Below, piece by piece: positions 17,123-25,586 of a DNA stretch of 64,000 nucleotides. The first letter of the stretch is position 1. Every line of letters starts with the position of its first letter. Below the pieces are notes generated by a model. That model saw nothing but the letters and a program-made list of their open reading frames with translations. It was not told the DNA's origin and did no database searches. The stretch lies in contig JAFLEI010000027.1 in NCBI GenBank assembly GCA_017301975.1, positions 41,142 through 105,141 on the forward strand, given 5' to 3'. The position numbers and the translations under genes were made by a program. The DNA is from Verrucomicrobiota bacterium (GTDB taxonomy: Bacteria > Verrucomicrobiota > Verrucomicrobiia > Verrucomicrobiales > Verrucomicrobiaceae).

Positions 17123-18919
17123 TCAGTCGTTCTTCAGCACCTCGATGAAGGCTTCCTGCGGGATGTTCACCCGGCCGATGGCTTTCATCTTCTTCTTACC
17201 TTCCTTCTGCTTGTCGAGGAGCTTGCGTTTACGGGAGATGTCACCGCCGTAGCATTTGGCGGTCACATCTTTGCGCATGGCGCTGATGCTTTCACGGGCG
17301 ATGATCTTGCCACCAATGGCGGCCTGGATGGCGACGACGAAGAGCTGCTGCGGGATGACTTCCTTGAGCTTGGCACAGAGCTGGCGGCCACGGCTCTCGG
17401 CCTTGCTGCGGTGAACGATGCAGGAGAAGGCGTCCACGGGCTCGCTGGCAATGAGGATGTCCATCTTGACGAGCTCGGCGGGCTGGGTGCCAGCGTGTTC
17501 ATACTCCATGCTGCCGTAACCACGCGTCATGGACTTGAGCTTGTCGTTGAAGTCCACGAGGATTTCGTTCAGCGGCAGCACCGTGTGCAGAAGCACGCGG
17601 CGGTCATCGAGTGTCTCGGTGTTGTTCACCACGCCGCGCTTGTCCATGACGAGTTGCATGATGTCGCCGATGTTCTCGTTCGGGATCATGACGTTCACCT
17701 TCACAATCGGCTCACGGATCTCTTCGATTTCCGCCTGCGGGGGCAGGAAGGTGGGATTGTCCACCTTGAGCTCGGTGCCGTCGGTCTTCCTCACATCGTA
17801 AATGACGGACGGATAGGTCGAGATGACATCCATGTCGAACTCACGGCGCAGGCGCTCCTGAATGATCTCCATATGCAGCAGTCCGAGGAAGCCGCAGCGG
17901 AAGCCGAAGCCGAGTGCGGCGGAGCTTTCTGCCATGAAGGTGAAGGCAGCGTCGTTGATCTGGAGCTTGCCGACGGCGAGCTTCAGAGCCTCGAAGTCGT
18001 CGGTGCTGACAGGGTAGATGCCGCTGAAGACAAGGGGGTGAATCTCCTTGAAGCCGGGCAGCGGCTCGGGGGCAGGCTTGCGGCTCTCGGTGAGCGTGTC
18101 GCCAATCTTCACGTCTGCAGTCGTTTTGACGTTGGCGATGATGTAGCCGACGTCACCAGCCTCCAGCTTTTCACAGGGGACCATCTTCGGGCGGAAGGTG
18201 CCGAGATCCTTGATTTCGGAATCGTTGCCCGAGGCCATCAGCCGCACTTTTTGACCACGGGTGATCGTGCCGGACATGACGCGGACATAACTGACAACAC
18301 CGCGATAGGGATCGAAGATCGAATCGAACACCGAAGCCCGCAGGTAGCCATCGCCGGGATCTGTCGGCGGCGGGATGAAGGCGACGATGGCCTCCAAAAT
18401 GTCCTCAATGCCGATGCCCATCTTCGCGCTGGCAGGCACGGCCTCATCCGCAGAGAGCTGCAGGATGTCCTCAAGCTGGCGCTTCACCTTTTCGACATCG
18501 GCGCTCGGGAGATCGATTTTGTTGATGATGGGGACCACATGCAGGTTCTGCTGCATGGCGAGGTTCAAATTCGCGACGGTCTGCGCTTCGACGCCCTGCG
18601 AAGCATCCACCAGCAGCAGCGCCCCTTCGCAGGCAGCCAGGGAACGGCTGACTTCGTAGCTGAAATCGACGTGTCCGGGGGTGTCGAGGAGGTTGAGCTT
18701 ATAGATCAGGCCGTCCTTGGCCTTGTAGTTCATGCACACGGGGTGCGCCTTGATGGTGATGCCGCGCTCGCGTTCCAGATCCATCGAATCGAGCAACTGA
18801 TCCTGCTGCTGGCGTACGGTGATGGTTTGCGTGAACTCCAGCAGACGATCAGAAAGCGTGGTCTTCCCATGGTCGATATGGGCGATGATGGAGAAATTGC
18901 GGGTGCGGGAGATGGACAT
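17123..18919 (-). CDS. lepA: Elongation factor 4 (back-translocating GTPase LepA)
   Basis: LepA is a ribosome-associated translational GTPase of 598 residues, the typical length. G motifs are AHIDHGKT (residues 13-20), DTPGHVDF and NKIDLPSA. Domain II, the EF-G-like domains and the LepA-specific carboxyl domain follow, the last visible as AKCYGGDISRKRKLLDKQ with the lysine-rich KEGKKKMKAIG near the end. It lies downstream of nusA-infB-rbfA on the same strand, after a 210-bp gap without recognisable features. Whether it shares their transcript is open. Confidence 0.97.
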   Translation of the reverse strand: MSISRTRNFSIIAHIDHGKTTLSDRLLEFTQTITVRQQQDQLLDSMDLERERGITIKAHPVCMNYKAKDGLIYKLNLLDTPGHVDFSYEVSRSLAACEGALLLVDASQGVEAQTVANLNLAMQQNLHVVPIINKIDLPSADVEKVKRQLEDILQLSADEAVPASAKMGIGIEDILEAIVAFIPPPTDPGDGYLRASVFDSIFDPYRGVVSYVRVMSGTITRGQKVRLMASGNDSEIKDLGTFRPKMVPCEKLEAGDVGYIIANVKTTADVKIGDTLTESRKPAPEPLPGFKEIHPLVFSGIYPVSTDDFEALKLAVGKLQINDAAFTFMAESSAALGFGFRCGFLGLLHMEIIQERLRREFDMDVISTYPSVIYDVRKTDGTELKVDNPTFLPPQAEIEEIREPIVKVNVMIPNENIGDIMQLVMDKRGVVNNTETLDDRRVLLHTVLPLNEILVDFNDKLKSMTRGYGSMEYEHAGTQPAELVKMDILIASEPVDAFSCIVHRSKAESRGRQLCAKLKEVIPQQLFVVAIQAAIGGKIIARESISAMRKDVTAKCYGGDISRKRKLLDKQKEGKKKMKAIGRVNIPQEAFIEVLKND

Positions 18920-19129
18920 TCAGTTGGCTTGGCGGAGGGGCGGAGTATCTAATGCAGCGCTGGCAAGAATGCAATTCCGATGCTTGAAGCTCGGCGTCTG
19001 CCACCATTCGCCCCGACCTTCCGCGCTTTGGTGGCATCCCTGCCCCACGTGCACGGTGATTCCACCGGCGGTCATCATCGTGGCTGCTCCGGCCGCCGTG
19101 ACCGTGCGAAACGCGATCGCTCAGCCAAT

Positions 19130-19537
19130 TTAATTCCCAGCCTTGCCTTCGGCTTCCGCATCCTTCTTCACCTCCTCGCCCTCCACCGGAAGATCCGGCA
19201 GCGGCGGGGGGAGATTGTCGATAATGTTGAGCAGCGGCACGCCGCGCTCCACGGATTTGTCGAGGCGGAAAAAGAGCTGCGGGCTGCTGCGCAGTTTGAC
19301 GCGCTTGTAGAGATCCCGCTGGATGAAGCCACGGGCCTTGGTCAGCTTCGCCAGGGCGGCGTCCTGCTGGTGCGGCTTGCCGATGACGCCCACATACACA
19401 AAGCACTGCCGCATGTCCGGCGTGGGGCTGACGTCGTGAATGGTTACGAGACAGCCTTCGTTGCGGAAATCCTTCTCGAGGATGGTGCTGAGCTCACGAC
19501 GAATGAGCTCGCGTACTTTATCGACTCGGAGGGACAT
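19130..19537 (-). CDS. rbfA: 30S ribosome-binding factor A
   Basis: RbfA assists maturation of the 16S rRNA 5' end and cold adaptation. The 135-residue protein has the KH-like fold: VDKVRELIRRELSTILEKDF, then VTIHDVSPTPDMRQCFVYVG, then LRSSPQLFFRLDKSVERG. The carboxyl tail is acidic and probably disordered. It sits in the conserved nusA-infB-rbfA order, 91 bp after infB. No good Shine-Dalgarno is visible before the ATG; a large hairpin ends about 21 nt upstream of it. Confidence 0.93.
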   Translation of the reverse strand: MSLRVDKVRELIRRELSTILEKDFRNEGCLVTIHDVSPTPDMRQCFVYVGVIGKPHQQDAALAKLTKARGFIQRDLYKRVKLRSSPQLFFRLDKSVERGVPLLNIIDNLPPPLPDLPVEGEEVKKDAEAEGKAGN

Positions 19538-19558
19538 AGGGGCAGTTTGAAAATGGGG

Positions 19559-19613
19559 CAGGTTTCAGGTTCCGGTCAGGGGCGTGAATGGCACGCTCAT
19601 GACCTGAAACCTG
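19559..19613 (-). promoter_or_regulatory. Nested hairpin between infB and rbfA
   Basis: CAGGTTTCAGGT (19559-19570) and ACCTGAAACCTG (19602-19613) are perfectly complementary over 12 bp. Inside the loop, GCGTG (19582-19586) pairs with CACGC (19592-19596) as a second stem. In the mRNA this structure begins shortly after the infB stop and ends about 21 nt before the rbfA ATG. It lacks a U tract, so an mRNA processing or translational role is more likely than termination. Function is inferred. Confidence 0.6.
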
Positions 19614-19628
19614 ATACGACGAGCTGGA

Positions 19629-21875
19629 TCAGAGAGTTTGGGCGATTTTTTCGAGCTCGTAGCACTCGATGACGTCGTTTTCTTCGTAGTCGCTGAAGCC
19701 GGAGAGCTTGATGCCGCACTCCATGCCGTTGCGCACTTCGTTGACTTCGTCCTGGAAGCGGCGCAGCGTTTCAAAGCCGCCGTCATACACGGCCTGGCCG
19801 TCACGCAGCACGCGGGCGCGCTGCTTGCGGTTCATGACACCATCGGTGACGACAGAGCCGCCGACGTAGCCCTTGTTGACCTTGAAGACCTGCTTCACGC
19901 GGGCATGGCCGATGACCTTCTCGCGGGTGATCGGATCGAGCAATCCGGCCATGGCTTCCTTCACCTGATCGATGAGTTCGTAGATGATGGAGTAGAGCTT
20001 GATCTGCACCGTCTCGCGCTTGGAAACGGTGAGGGCCTTGTTCTCCACCTTGACGTTGAAGCCGATGATGATGGCGTCCGAGGCGCTGGCCAGCAGGACG
20101 TCGGACTCGTTGATGGCGCCGACTTCCTTGTGCAGGATGTCGAGGTTGCACTTGTCGCTCTTGATGTCGGTGAGGCACTTGGCCACGGCTTCCACGGAGC
20201 CCTGCACGTCGCACTTGAGGACAATTTTGAGGGCCTTCTTGTTGCTGTCCTCGATGCTGGCAAAGAGGTGCTCCAAGGTGGAGCGGCGCGGCACGTTGAG
20301 CTTCTTCTGGCGGATCTCCTCCAGGCGCTCTTCGCTGAGCTTCTTCACGTCGCGCTCGCTGTTCATGACGACGACTTCGTCTCCCACATGCGGCATGTCG
20401 CTGAAGCCGATGACTTCGCAGGGCATGCCGGGAAGGACTTCCTTGATGGATTCGCCGCGGTCGTTGATGATGGCCTTCACTTTGCCCCAGAGCGGGCCGC
20501 AGATGAAGGGCTGACCGACTTTGAGAGTGCCCTGGCCGATGATGACCGTGGCCACGGGGCCTTTGCCGGCCACCATGGAGGATTCGATGACGGTGGCACG
20601 CGGGGCGGCCTTGGGGTCCGCCTTGAGCTCCAGCACTTCAGCCTGGAGGGACATGGTTTCGAGCAGGTTGTCGAGTCCGAGCCCGCTCTTGGCGGAGACT
20701 TCCATGACTTCGATCTCACCACCCCAGTCCACCGGCGCGAGTCCGATGTCTTGCAGCTGGCTTTTCACGCGCAGCACGTTGGCGGTCGGCAGATCGCACT
20801 TGTTCAGCGCCACCATGAGCTGCACTCCGGCAGCCTTGGCATGGCTGAGCGCTTCCTTGGTCTGCGGCATGATGCCGTCATCTGCAGCGATGACGAGGAC
20901 GACGATGTCCGTGACCTTGGCCCCACGCGCACGCATGGCCGAGAAGGCGGCATGGCCGGGGGTGTCGATGAAGGTGATCGGCTTGCCGTTGTGCCAGATG
21001 CAGTAGGCGCCGATGTGCTGCGTGATGCCGCCTGCTTCACCGGCGGTGACCTGCGTCTTGCGCAGAGCATCCAGGAGGGAGGTCTTGCCATGGTCAACGT
21101 GCCCCATGAAGGTGATGATCGGGGCGCGGAGTTCCAGTTTTTCCTCCTCCACCTCTTCAACCACCTGGGCCACAGGCTCGACGATGACTTCTTCCACCTT
21201 GTGGACGCCGCCGCCTTTTTCGCGCTTGTCGCGCTCCAGCTTGAAGCCGTGCTTCTCACAGATTTTCTCGGCGATCTCGATGTCGATGGCCTTGTCCGCG
21301 CTGGCGAAAACCTTGAACGCGATGAGCTCGGAAATGATCTTGAAGGGCTTGAGGCCCATCTTGTCCGCCAGATCCTTCACCACGATCGGGGGCTTCAGGT
21401 GGATGATTTTTTCACCGCTTTCGCTGACCTCAAACTCCGGCGCCACCACCTCGGCAGGAGGCGCGTGCACGATGGGGACGATCGGCTTCGGCGGCGTGGG
21501 GTCATTCAGCAGGGAGATGGGTGGCAGCGCATTGTGCTGGGCGTTTTCATCCACCGGGCGGCGGCGCACCTTCGGCTTGTCATCATCCTCAAAGAGGTTC
21601 AGCGCGGCGGCTTTGCGCTCGTCCAGCGTGGGCTTGGCGGGTGCGGCAGGCTGGGGTTCCGGCTCTGGCGCGACGACTTTTTTGGCTCCCAAGGGCGGCA
21701 ATGCATTGCCCCCTCTGACCTGCCCTCTGCTCCGGGGCTTCTTTTCCTCAATCAACGAGAGCACCTTCCCTTTGGCTTCTTTTTTGGGCGGGGCGCTTTC
21801 GGCAGGCACAGCCGCCTCAACGACTTCGTCGGTGGGGGACTTGCTCTTTTTGGCTGAGGAGGGTTTGCTGGACAT
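19629..21875 (-). CDS. infB: Translation initiation factor IF-2
   Basis: IF-2 places initiator tRNA on the ribosome using GTP. The 748-residue protein has a Lys/Pro/Ala-rich amino region (residues 1-155) and an IF2_N-like segment (about 163-215, VVKDLADKMGLKPFKIISEL). The G domain has P-loop GHVDHGKT at 258-265, DTPGHAAF and NKCD. Domains II-IV follow to the end (DVIECYELEKIAQTL). The amino region is shorter than in many IF-2 proteins. It lies between nusA (90 bp upstream) and rbfA. Confidence 0.97.
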   Translation of the reverse strand: MSSKPSSAKKSKSPTDEVVEAAVPAESAPPKKEAKGKVLSLIEEKKPRSRGQVRGGNALPPLGAKKVVAPEPEPQPAAPAKPTLDERKAAALNLFEDDDKPKVRRRPVDENAQHNALPPISLLNDPTPPKPIVPIVHAPPAEVVAPEFEVSESGEKIIHLKPPIVVKDLADKMGLKPFKIISELIAFKVFASADKAIDIEIAEKICEKHGFKLERDKREKGGGVHKVEEVIVEPVAQVVEEVEEEKLELRAPIITFMGHVDHGKTSLLDALRKTQVTAGEAGGITQHIGAYCIWHNGKPITFIDTPGHAAFSAMRARGAKVTDIVVLVIAADDGIMPQTKEALSHAKAAGVQLMVALNKCDLPTANVLRVKSQLQDIGLAPVDWGGEIEVMEVSAKSGLGLDNLLETMSLQAEVLELKADPKAAPRATVIESSMVAGKGPVATVIIGQGTLKVGQPFICGPLWGKVKAIINDRGESIKEVLPGMPCEVIGFSDMPHVGDEVVVMNSERDVKKLSEERLEEIRQKKLNVPRRSTLEHLFASIEDSNKKALKIVLKCDVQGSVEAVAKCLTDIKSDKCNLDILHKEVGAINESDVLLASASDAIIIGFNVKVENKALTVSKRETVQIKLYSIIYELIDQVKEAMAGLLDPITREKVIGHARVKQVFKVNKGYVGGSVVTDGVMNRKQRARVLRDGQAVYDGGFETLRRFQDEVNEVRNGMECGIKLSGFSDYEENDVIECYELEKIAQTL

Positions 21876-21964
21876 GAGAGAATGAGATCGGGCGAGCGGC
21901 GTGGGAGGCTGGCTGGTCGTAAGTTGGGGGTTGGTTTGAAGTCGTTGTCATGGCGGCACAGGGG

Positions 21965-23230
21965 CTACTCCTTGGAAGGAGATGAAGCATGTGCTGCGGC
22001 TTTGTCGAAAATCTGCTGGGCCAGGTCATGGTCGCCATCCAGCACCTCGGCGATGTCAGCGACATCGACCCCGGTGGCCAGAGTTTTAAGATCACCCATG
22101 CCGCCCTGTGTGAGCTGGCGGGCCACGCTCTCGGTGATGCCAAGGGCGTCCACGAGATGATGCACCGCGCTGCCCATTTGTCCTTCAAAGACTTCGGCGG
22201 CGTGTTCATCCTTCTCGATGACGAGATCCATGCCCACGAGGCGGGAGGTGAGGCGGGCGTTCTGGCCGCGGCGGCCGATGGCCTTGGAAAGGTCTTCGTC
22301 GCTCACGGTCAGGCGGGCTTCCTTCTTGTCCGTGTTCACGGAGATGGAGATCACCTTGATCGGCTTGAGCGCTTCACGCACGAACTCAGCCGGATCAGAC
22401 TTCCAGCGGATGATGTCCACCTTCTCGTTGTTGAGCTCACGGACGATGTTTTTCACGCGTGCCCCGCGCAGGCCCACGCAGGCGCCCACGGGGTCCACCT
22501 TCTCATCGGCGCTGTGCACGGCCACCTTGGTGCGGTAGCCGGCCTCACGGGCGATGCTGGCGATCTCCACGGTGCGGTCGCCGATTTCGCTGACTTCAAA
22601 TTCAAAAAGGCGGCGCACGAAATTCGGGTGCGCACGGGAGAGGATGATTTCAGGGCCACGGCCGCTGTCCTTTTCCACGGCTTTCACGTAGAAGCGCATG
22701 CGGTCTCCGGGAGTGTAGTCCTCGGTGGACACACGCTCCTTGGAGGTCATCACCCCTTCAAACTTGCCGAGATCCACGATCACATCGGACTTCTCAAAGC
22801 GGCGCACCACGCCGCTGACGACGTCACCGGTGCGGTCCTTGAACTCTTCGTAGAGATTTTCCTTCTCCGCCATGCGCAGGCGCTGCAGCATCGTCTGCTT
22901 GGCAGTCTGCGCGGCGATGCGGCCCATGTTGTTAGGAGTGACTTCGACCTCGATCTCATCCCCCAGCTCGGCGTTCTTCTTGAAGCGCTTGGCTGTGGCA
23001 AGCGGGAGCTCTTCCCAGCGATTGGCCACGGTCTCCACGGCGATCAGCTTGGCAAAGGCCTTGATCGTTCCCTTGTCGGGATCAATGTCGATGCGGAGTT
23101 CGCGTGCGGGACCGATGCTTTTTTTGGAGGCGGCGAGCAATGCCTGTGACAGGGCCTCGACCATTTTCGTTCGGTCGATACCTTTCTCTTTCTCGTAGTA
23201 GTCGAAGAGGGCTTTGAGTTCGCTGATCAT
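21965..23230 (-). CDS. nusA: Transcription termination/antitermination factor NusA
   Basis: NusA binds RNA polymerase and modulates pausing, termination and antitermination. The 421-residue protein has the amino domain (MISELKALFDYYEKEKGI) and an S1 domain around 135-200 (GDVVSGVVRRFEKSDVIVDL). Two KH domains follow (DPVGACVGLRGARVKNIVRE and LSKAIGRRGQNARLTSRLVG). A short tail resembles one acidic repeat. It is first of nusA-infB-rbfA. No rimP gene appears upstream; the neighbour there is a divergent sulfatase gene, so the promoter must lie in the 230-bp gap 23231-23460. Confidence 0.96.
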   Translation of the reverse strand: MISELKALFDYYEKEKGIDRTKMVEALSQALLAASKKSIGPARELRIDIDPDKGTIKAFAKLIAVETVANRWEELPLATAKRFKKNAELGDEIEVEVTPNNMGRIAAQTAKQTMLQRLRMAEKENLYEEFKDRTGDVVSGVVRRFEKSDVIVDLGKFEGVMTSKERVSTEDYTPGDRMRFYVKAVEKDSGRGPEIILSRAHPNFVRRLFEFEVSEIGDRTVEIASIAREAGYRTKVAVHSADEKVDPVGACVGLRGARVKNIVRELNNEKVDIIRWKSDPAEFVREALKPIKVISISVNTDKKEARLTVSDEDLSKAIGRRGQNARLTSRLVGMDLVIEKDEHAAEVFEGQMGSAVHHLVDALGITESVARQLTQGGMGDLKTLATGVDVADIAEVLDGDHDLAQQIFDKAAAHASSPSKE

Positions 23231-23460
23231 AGGAAGTTCGTGTTTTCACCAGACAAAAAAGAGCGGGGAGGGCCCCACTCTCGCCGTGAAAACGCTAATT
23301 CTGTCCGGGAAGGACGCGGATCATAAAGGCATGCAAGGAATCAGCAAGCAGAAAAATTGTGTGGAATTCCGCAGTTTTCTCAAGCGTTTTCATCATCGCA
23401 CTTTCGTGCACTCTCTTTCATCTTTGTTCTCTCGCTTTCACTTTAGCCCTCTTCCTAACC

Positions 23461-24888
23461 ATGCGCCCCCTCCTGTCTGCTTTCCTAGCCCTCATTCTCG
23501 CCCCTTTGGCTGCATCTTCGGCCCCTTCCCCACCCAACATCGTCATTATTTTCATGGATGACATGGGTTATGCCGATGTGAGCTGCTTCGGGGCGCAGGG
23601 CTACCAGACACCCCACATCGACCAACTCGCCGCCGAGGGCCGCAAGTTCACCAATTTCCACGTCGCCCAGCCCGTGTGCAGCGCCTCCCGCACCGCCCTG
23701 CTCACCGGCTGCTACCCGAACCGCGTGGGCATCCACGGTGCCCTGGGGCCTGGCGCCAAGCATGGCATCAGCGCCAATGAAACCACCCTGGCCGAACTGG
23801 TGAAACAAAAAGGCTACGCCACCGCTGCCGTGGGCAAATGGCACCTCGGCTCCCTGCCCCAGTTCCTCCCCACCAAGCACGGCTTTGATCAGTATTACGG
23901 CATCCCCTATTCCAACGACATGTGGCCCTTCCACCCGCAGGCCAAAAAAGGCGCCTACCCCGATCTGCCCATGTATGAAGACGACCACGTCGTGGATGCC
24001 AACGTCACGCCCGAAGACCAGACCCACCTCACCACCGACTACACCACCCGTGGCGTCCAGTTCATCGAAAAAAACAAGGACAAGCCCTTCTTCCTCTACC
24101 TCGCCCACAGCATGGTGCACGTGCCTTTGTTTGTGAGTGAGAAATACAAGGGCAAATCCGGCAAGGGTCTCTTTGCCGACGTCATGCTGGAGGTGGACTG
24201 GTCCGTGGGCCAGATCACGGACGCCCTGAAGAAAAACGGCCTCGAAGACAACACCTGGGTCATTTTCACCTCCGACAACGGCCCCTGGCTCAGCTACGGC
24301 GACAACGCCGGCAGCGCAGGCCCTCTGCGCGAGGGCAAAGGCACCTGCTGGGAAGGCGGCACCCGCGTGACGGGCATCATGAAATGGCCCGGCAAAATCC
24401 CCTCCGGCACCACCACGGACACCATGATGATGACCATCGATCTCCTGCCCACCATCGCCCACGTCATTGATGCCAAGCTGCCTGAGCACAAGATCGACGG
24501 CCTCAACTGCTGGCCCATCGTCGCCGGAGAGCCCGAAGCGAAGAATCCGCACGACTTCTACGCCTTCTACTACGAGCAAAATCAGCTCCAGGCCATCTCC
24601 AGCGGAGACGGCCGCTGGAAGCTCCAGCTCCCCCACAGCTACCGCAGCCTGCCCCCGGACCAGCCCAAGGCCACCGGCGGCAAACCGGTGAACTACAAGC
24701 AGGTGAAAATCACCGAACCCGAGCTCTACGATCTCTACGGCGACCTCAGCGAATCGAAAAACCTCGCCGCACAAAATCCCGCCGAAGTGGCCCGCCTGCA
24801 AAAGCATGCCGAAACCATCCGCGCCGAACTCGGAGACAGCCTCATGAAAATGCCAAAAGGCAGCGGCACGCGTGAAGCGGGGAAGTGA
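23461..24888 (+). CDS. Exported type I sulfatase
   Basis: This 475-residue arylsulfatase-family protein has signal peptide MRPLLSAFLALILAPLAASS. The first metal-binding pair is in FMDDMGYADV. The formylglycine signature is CSASRTALLTG, with Cys73 as the residue to be oxidised. GKWHLG follows with conserved Lys and His, and FTSDNGPW supplies the second metal site. It would cleave sulfate esters in the periplasm, probably on polysaccharides or glycans; the substrate is unknown. ATG 23461 was chosen because it starts the signal peptide, although the frame is open from 23359. The maturation enzyme is not in the window. Confidence 0.92.
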   Translation: MRPLLSAFLALILAPLAASSAPSPPNIVIIFMDDMGYADVSCFGAQGYQTPHIDQLAAEGRKFTNFHVAQPVCSASRTALLTGCYPNRVGIHGALGPGAKHGISANETTLAELVKQKGYATAAVGKWHLGSLPQFLPTKHGFDQYYGIPYSNDMWPFHPQAKKGAYPDLPMYEDDHVVDANVTPEDQTHLTTDYTTRGVQFIEKNKDKPFFLYLAHSMVHVPLFVSEKYKGKSGKGLFADVMLEVDWSVGQITDALKKNGLEDNTWVIFTSDNGPWLSYGDNAGSAGPLREGKGTCWEGGTRVTGIMKWPGKIPSGTTTDTMMMTIDLLPTIAHVIDAKLPEHKIDGLNCWPIVAGEPEAKNPHDFYAFYYEQNQLQAISSGDGRWKLQLPHSYRSLPPDQPKATGGKPVNYKQVKITEPELYDLYGDLSESKNLAAQNPAEVARLQKHAETIRAELGDSLMKMPKGSGTREAGK

Positions 24889-24962
24889 TACTACACGCAG
24901 TTGAAAACGAGTCCCGAGGGGTCCCCCCTTCGCGAAGAAGATGGATGTATGGCGACGTAGGA

Positions 24963-25108
24963 CGGTCGTGGCGAAGCCCGCCCGTCCATCAGCGTATGGC
25001 TGACTCCATGGCGTACGAACGTCCTCGCAGTCGGGCGGTTTGGCGGAGGTCGTGACAGAGCTTGGGAATGCATCATTCGCCAAACACGACCGACCTACGG
25101 CCAGAGCG
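24963..25108 (+). repeat. Dispersed intergenic repeat, copy A
   Basis: About 146 bp here align with the reverse complement of 32287-32435. Shared blocks include AGCCCGCCCGTCCATCAG, GGTTTGGCGGAGG, CGCCAAACAC and ACCTACG, with little length change. The middle forms an imperfect stem (about 25030-25045 with 25078-25094). Neither copy encodes a protein. Confidence 0.7.
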
Positions 25109-25129
25109 TCGGCCTTGGATCTGTATAAG

Positions 25130-25168
25130 AACAGGCCTCCGCTTCACCCGTCACACGGACCTGTTTTT
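25130..25168 (+). terminator. Possible terminator downstream of the sulfatase
   Basis: AACAGG plus CCTCCG (25130-25141) can pair with CGGACCTGTT (25156-25165) with small bulges, followed by T to 25168. The distance from the sulfatase stop (about 240 bp) and the imperfect stem make this tentative. Confidence 0.4.
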
Positions 25169-25558
25169 AATTGCTCGGCGGTATGATCACGCGATTCAAT
25201 TCAATCAAGGCGCGCCAAAATCCACGATTAGAGAGGTTTGCGAAACTGATTCAGCCCCCCCCGCCGCGCTGCTCCAGAACTGGTAGGGATGCGTTGTGCG
25301 CGTCCCACTTTTCGGGTCTGCGGCAACCGCAGGCGCCCAAAAAGGTGCGCCGTCCTTGCCGCCTTCAACACCGCGATGGCCGTGATCTCTCGTCCTGGAA
25401 CCAGCCCGTTTTCACTAATCTCCGGACGCAGGCACAACCAAAGCGCCAGCGGCCAAAAACGACCGGGCGTGCTGCTAAATGAAGCAGTTTTCATGCCTAG
25501 TTCTCAAAAAAGGTTGCCACCCCCGGCAGTGTGACTAGCATCGCGCTGGCTCCAACCA

Positions 25559-25582
25559 AGCCACCCAACCAGCCACCCAACC
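25559..25582 (+). repeat. Tandem 12-mer in the amtB leader
   Basis: AGCCACCCAACC occurs twice in direct tandem (25559-25570 and 25571-25582) and ends 4 nt before the amtB ATG at 25587. It occupies the place where a Shine-Dalgarno would be, and none is visible. Confidence 0.75.
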
Positions 25583-25586
25583 AACC

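Larger units (their letters stand above)
24889..25586. other. 698-bp intergenic region with dispersed repeat and possible terminator
   Basis: No coding sequence is supported here; short open frames lack codon bias, a start signal or family resemblance. It contains copy A of a dispersed repeat (24963-25108), a possible terminator (25130-25168) and the amtB leader with a tandem 12-mer. The stretch 25170-25550 has only small local inverted repeats and no recognised feature. Confidence 0.6.

Noticed and set aside
17411..18952. 513-codon plus-strand open frame opposite lepA
   Set aside because: It is a shadow of lepA; LepA motifs are complete on the minus strand.
19638..21857. 739-codon plus-strand open frame opposite infB
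   Set aside because: It is a mirror frame of infB without its own motifs. Its length reflects GC-rich codon usage, not coding.
23485..25083. 532-codon minus-strand open frame opposite the sulfatase gene
   Set aside because: It is antisense to a sulfatase with full catalytic motifs; the translation is Gly/Val/His-rich with no domain.
25171..25550. Possible small genes between the sulfatase and amtB
   Set aside because: Short frames on both strands lack ribosome sites, codon bias or recognisable sequence; no gene is called.
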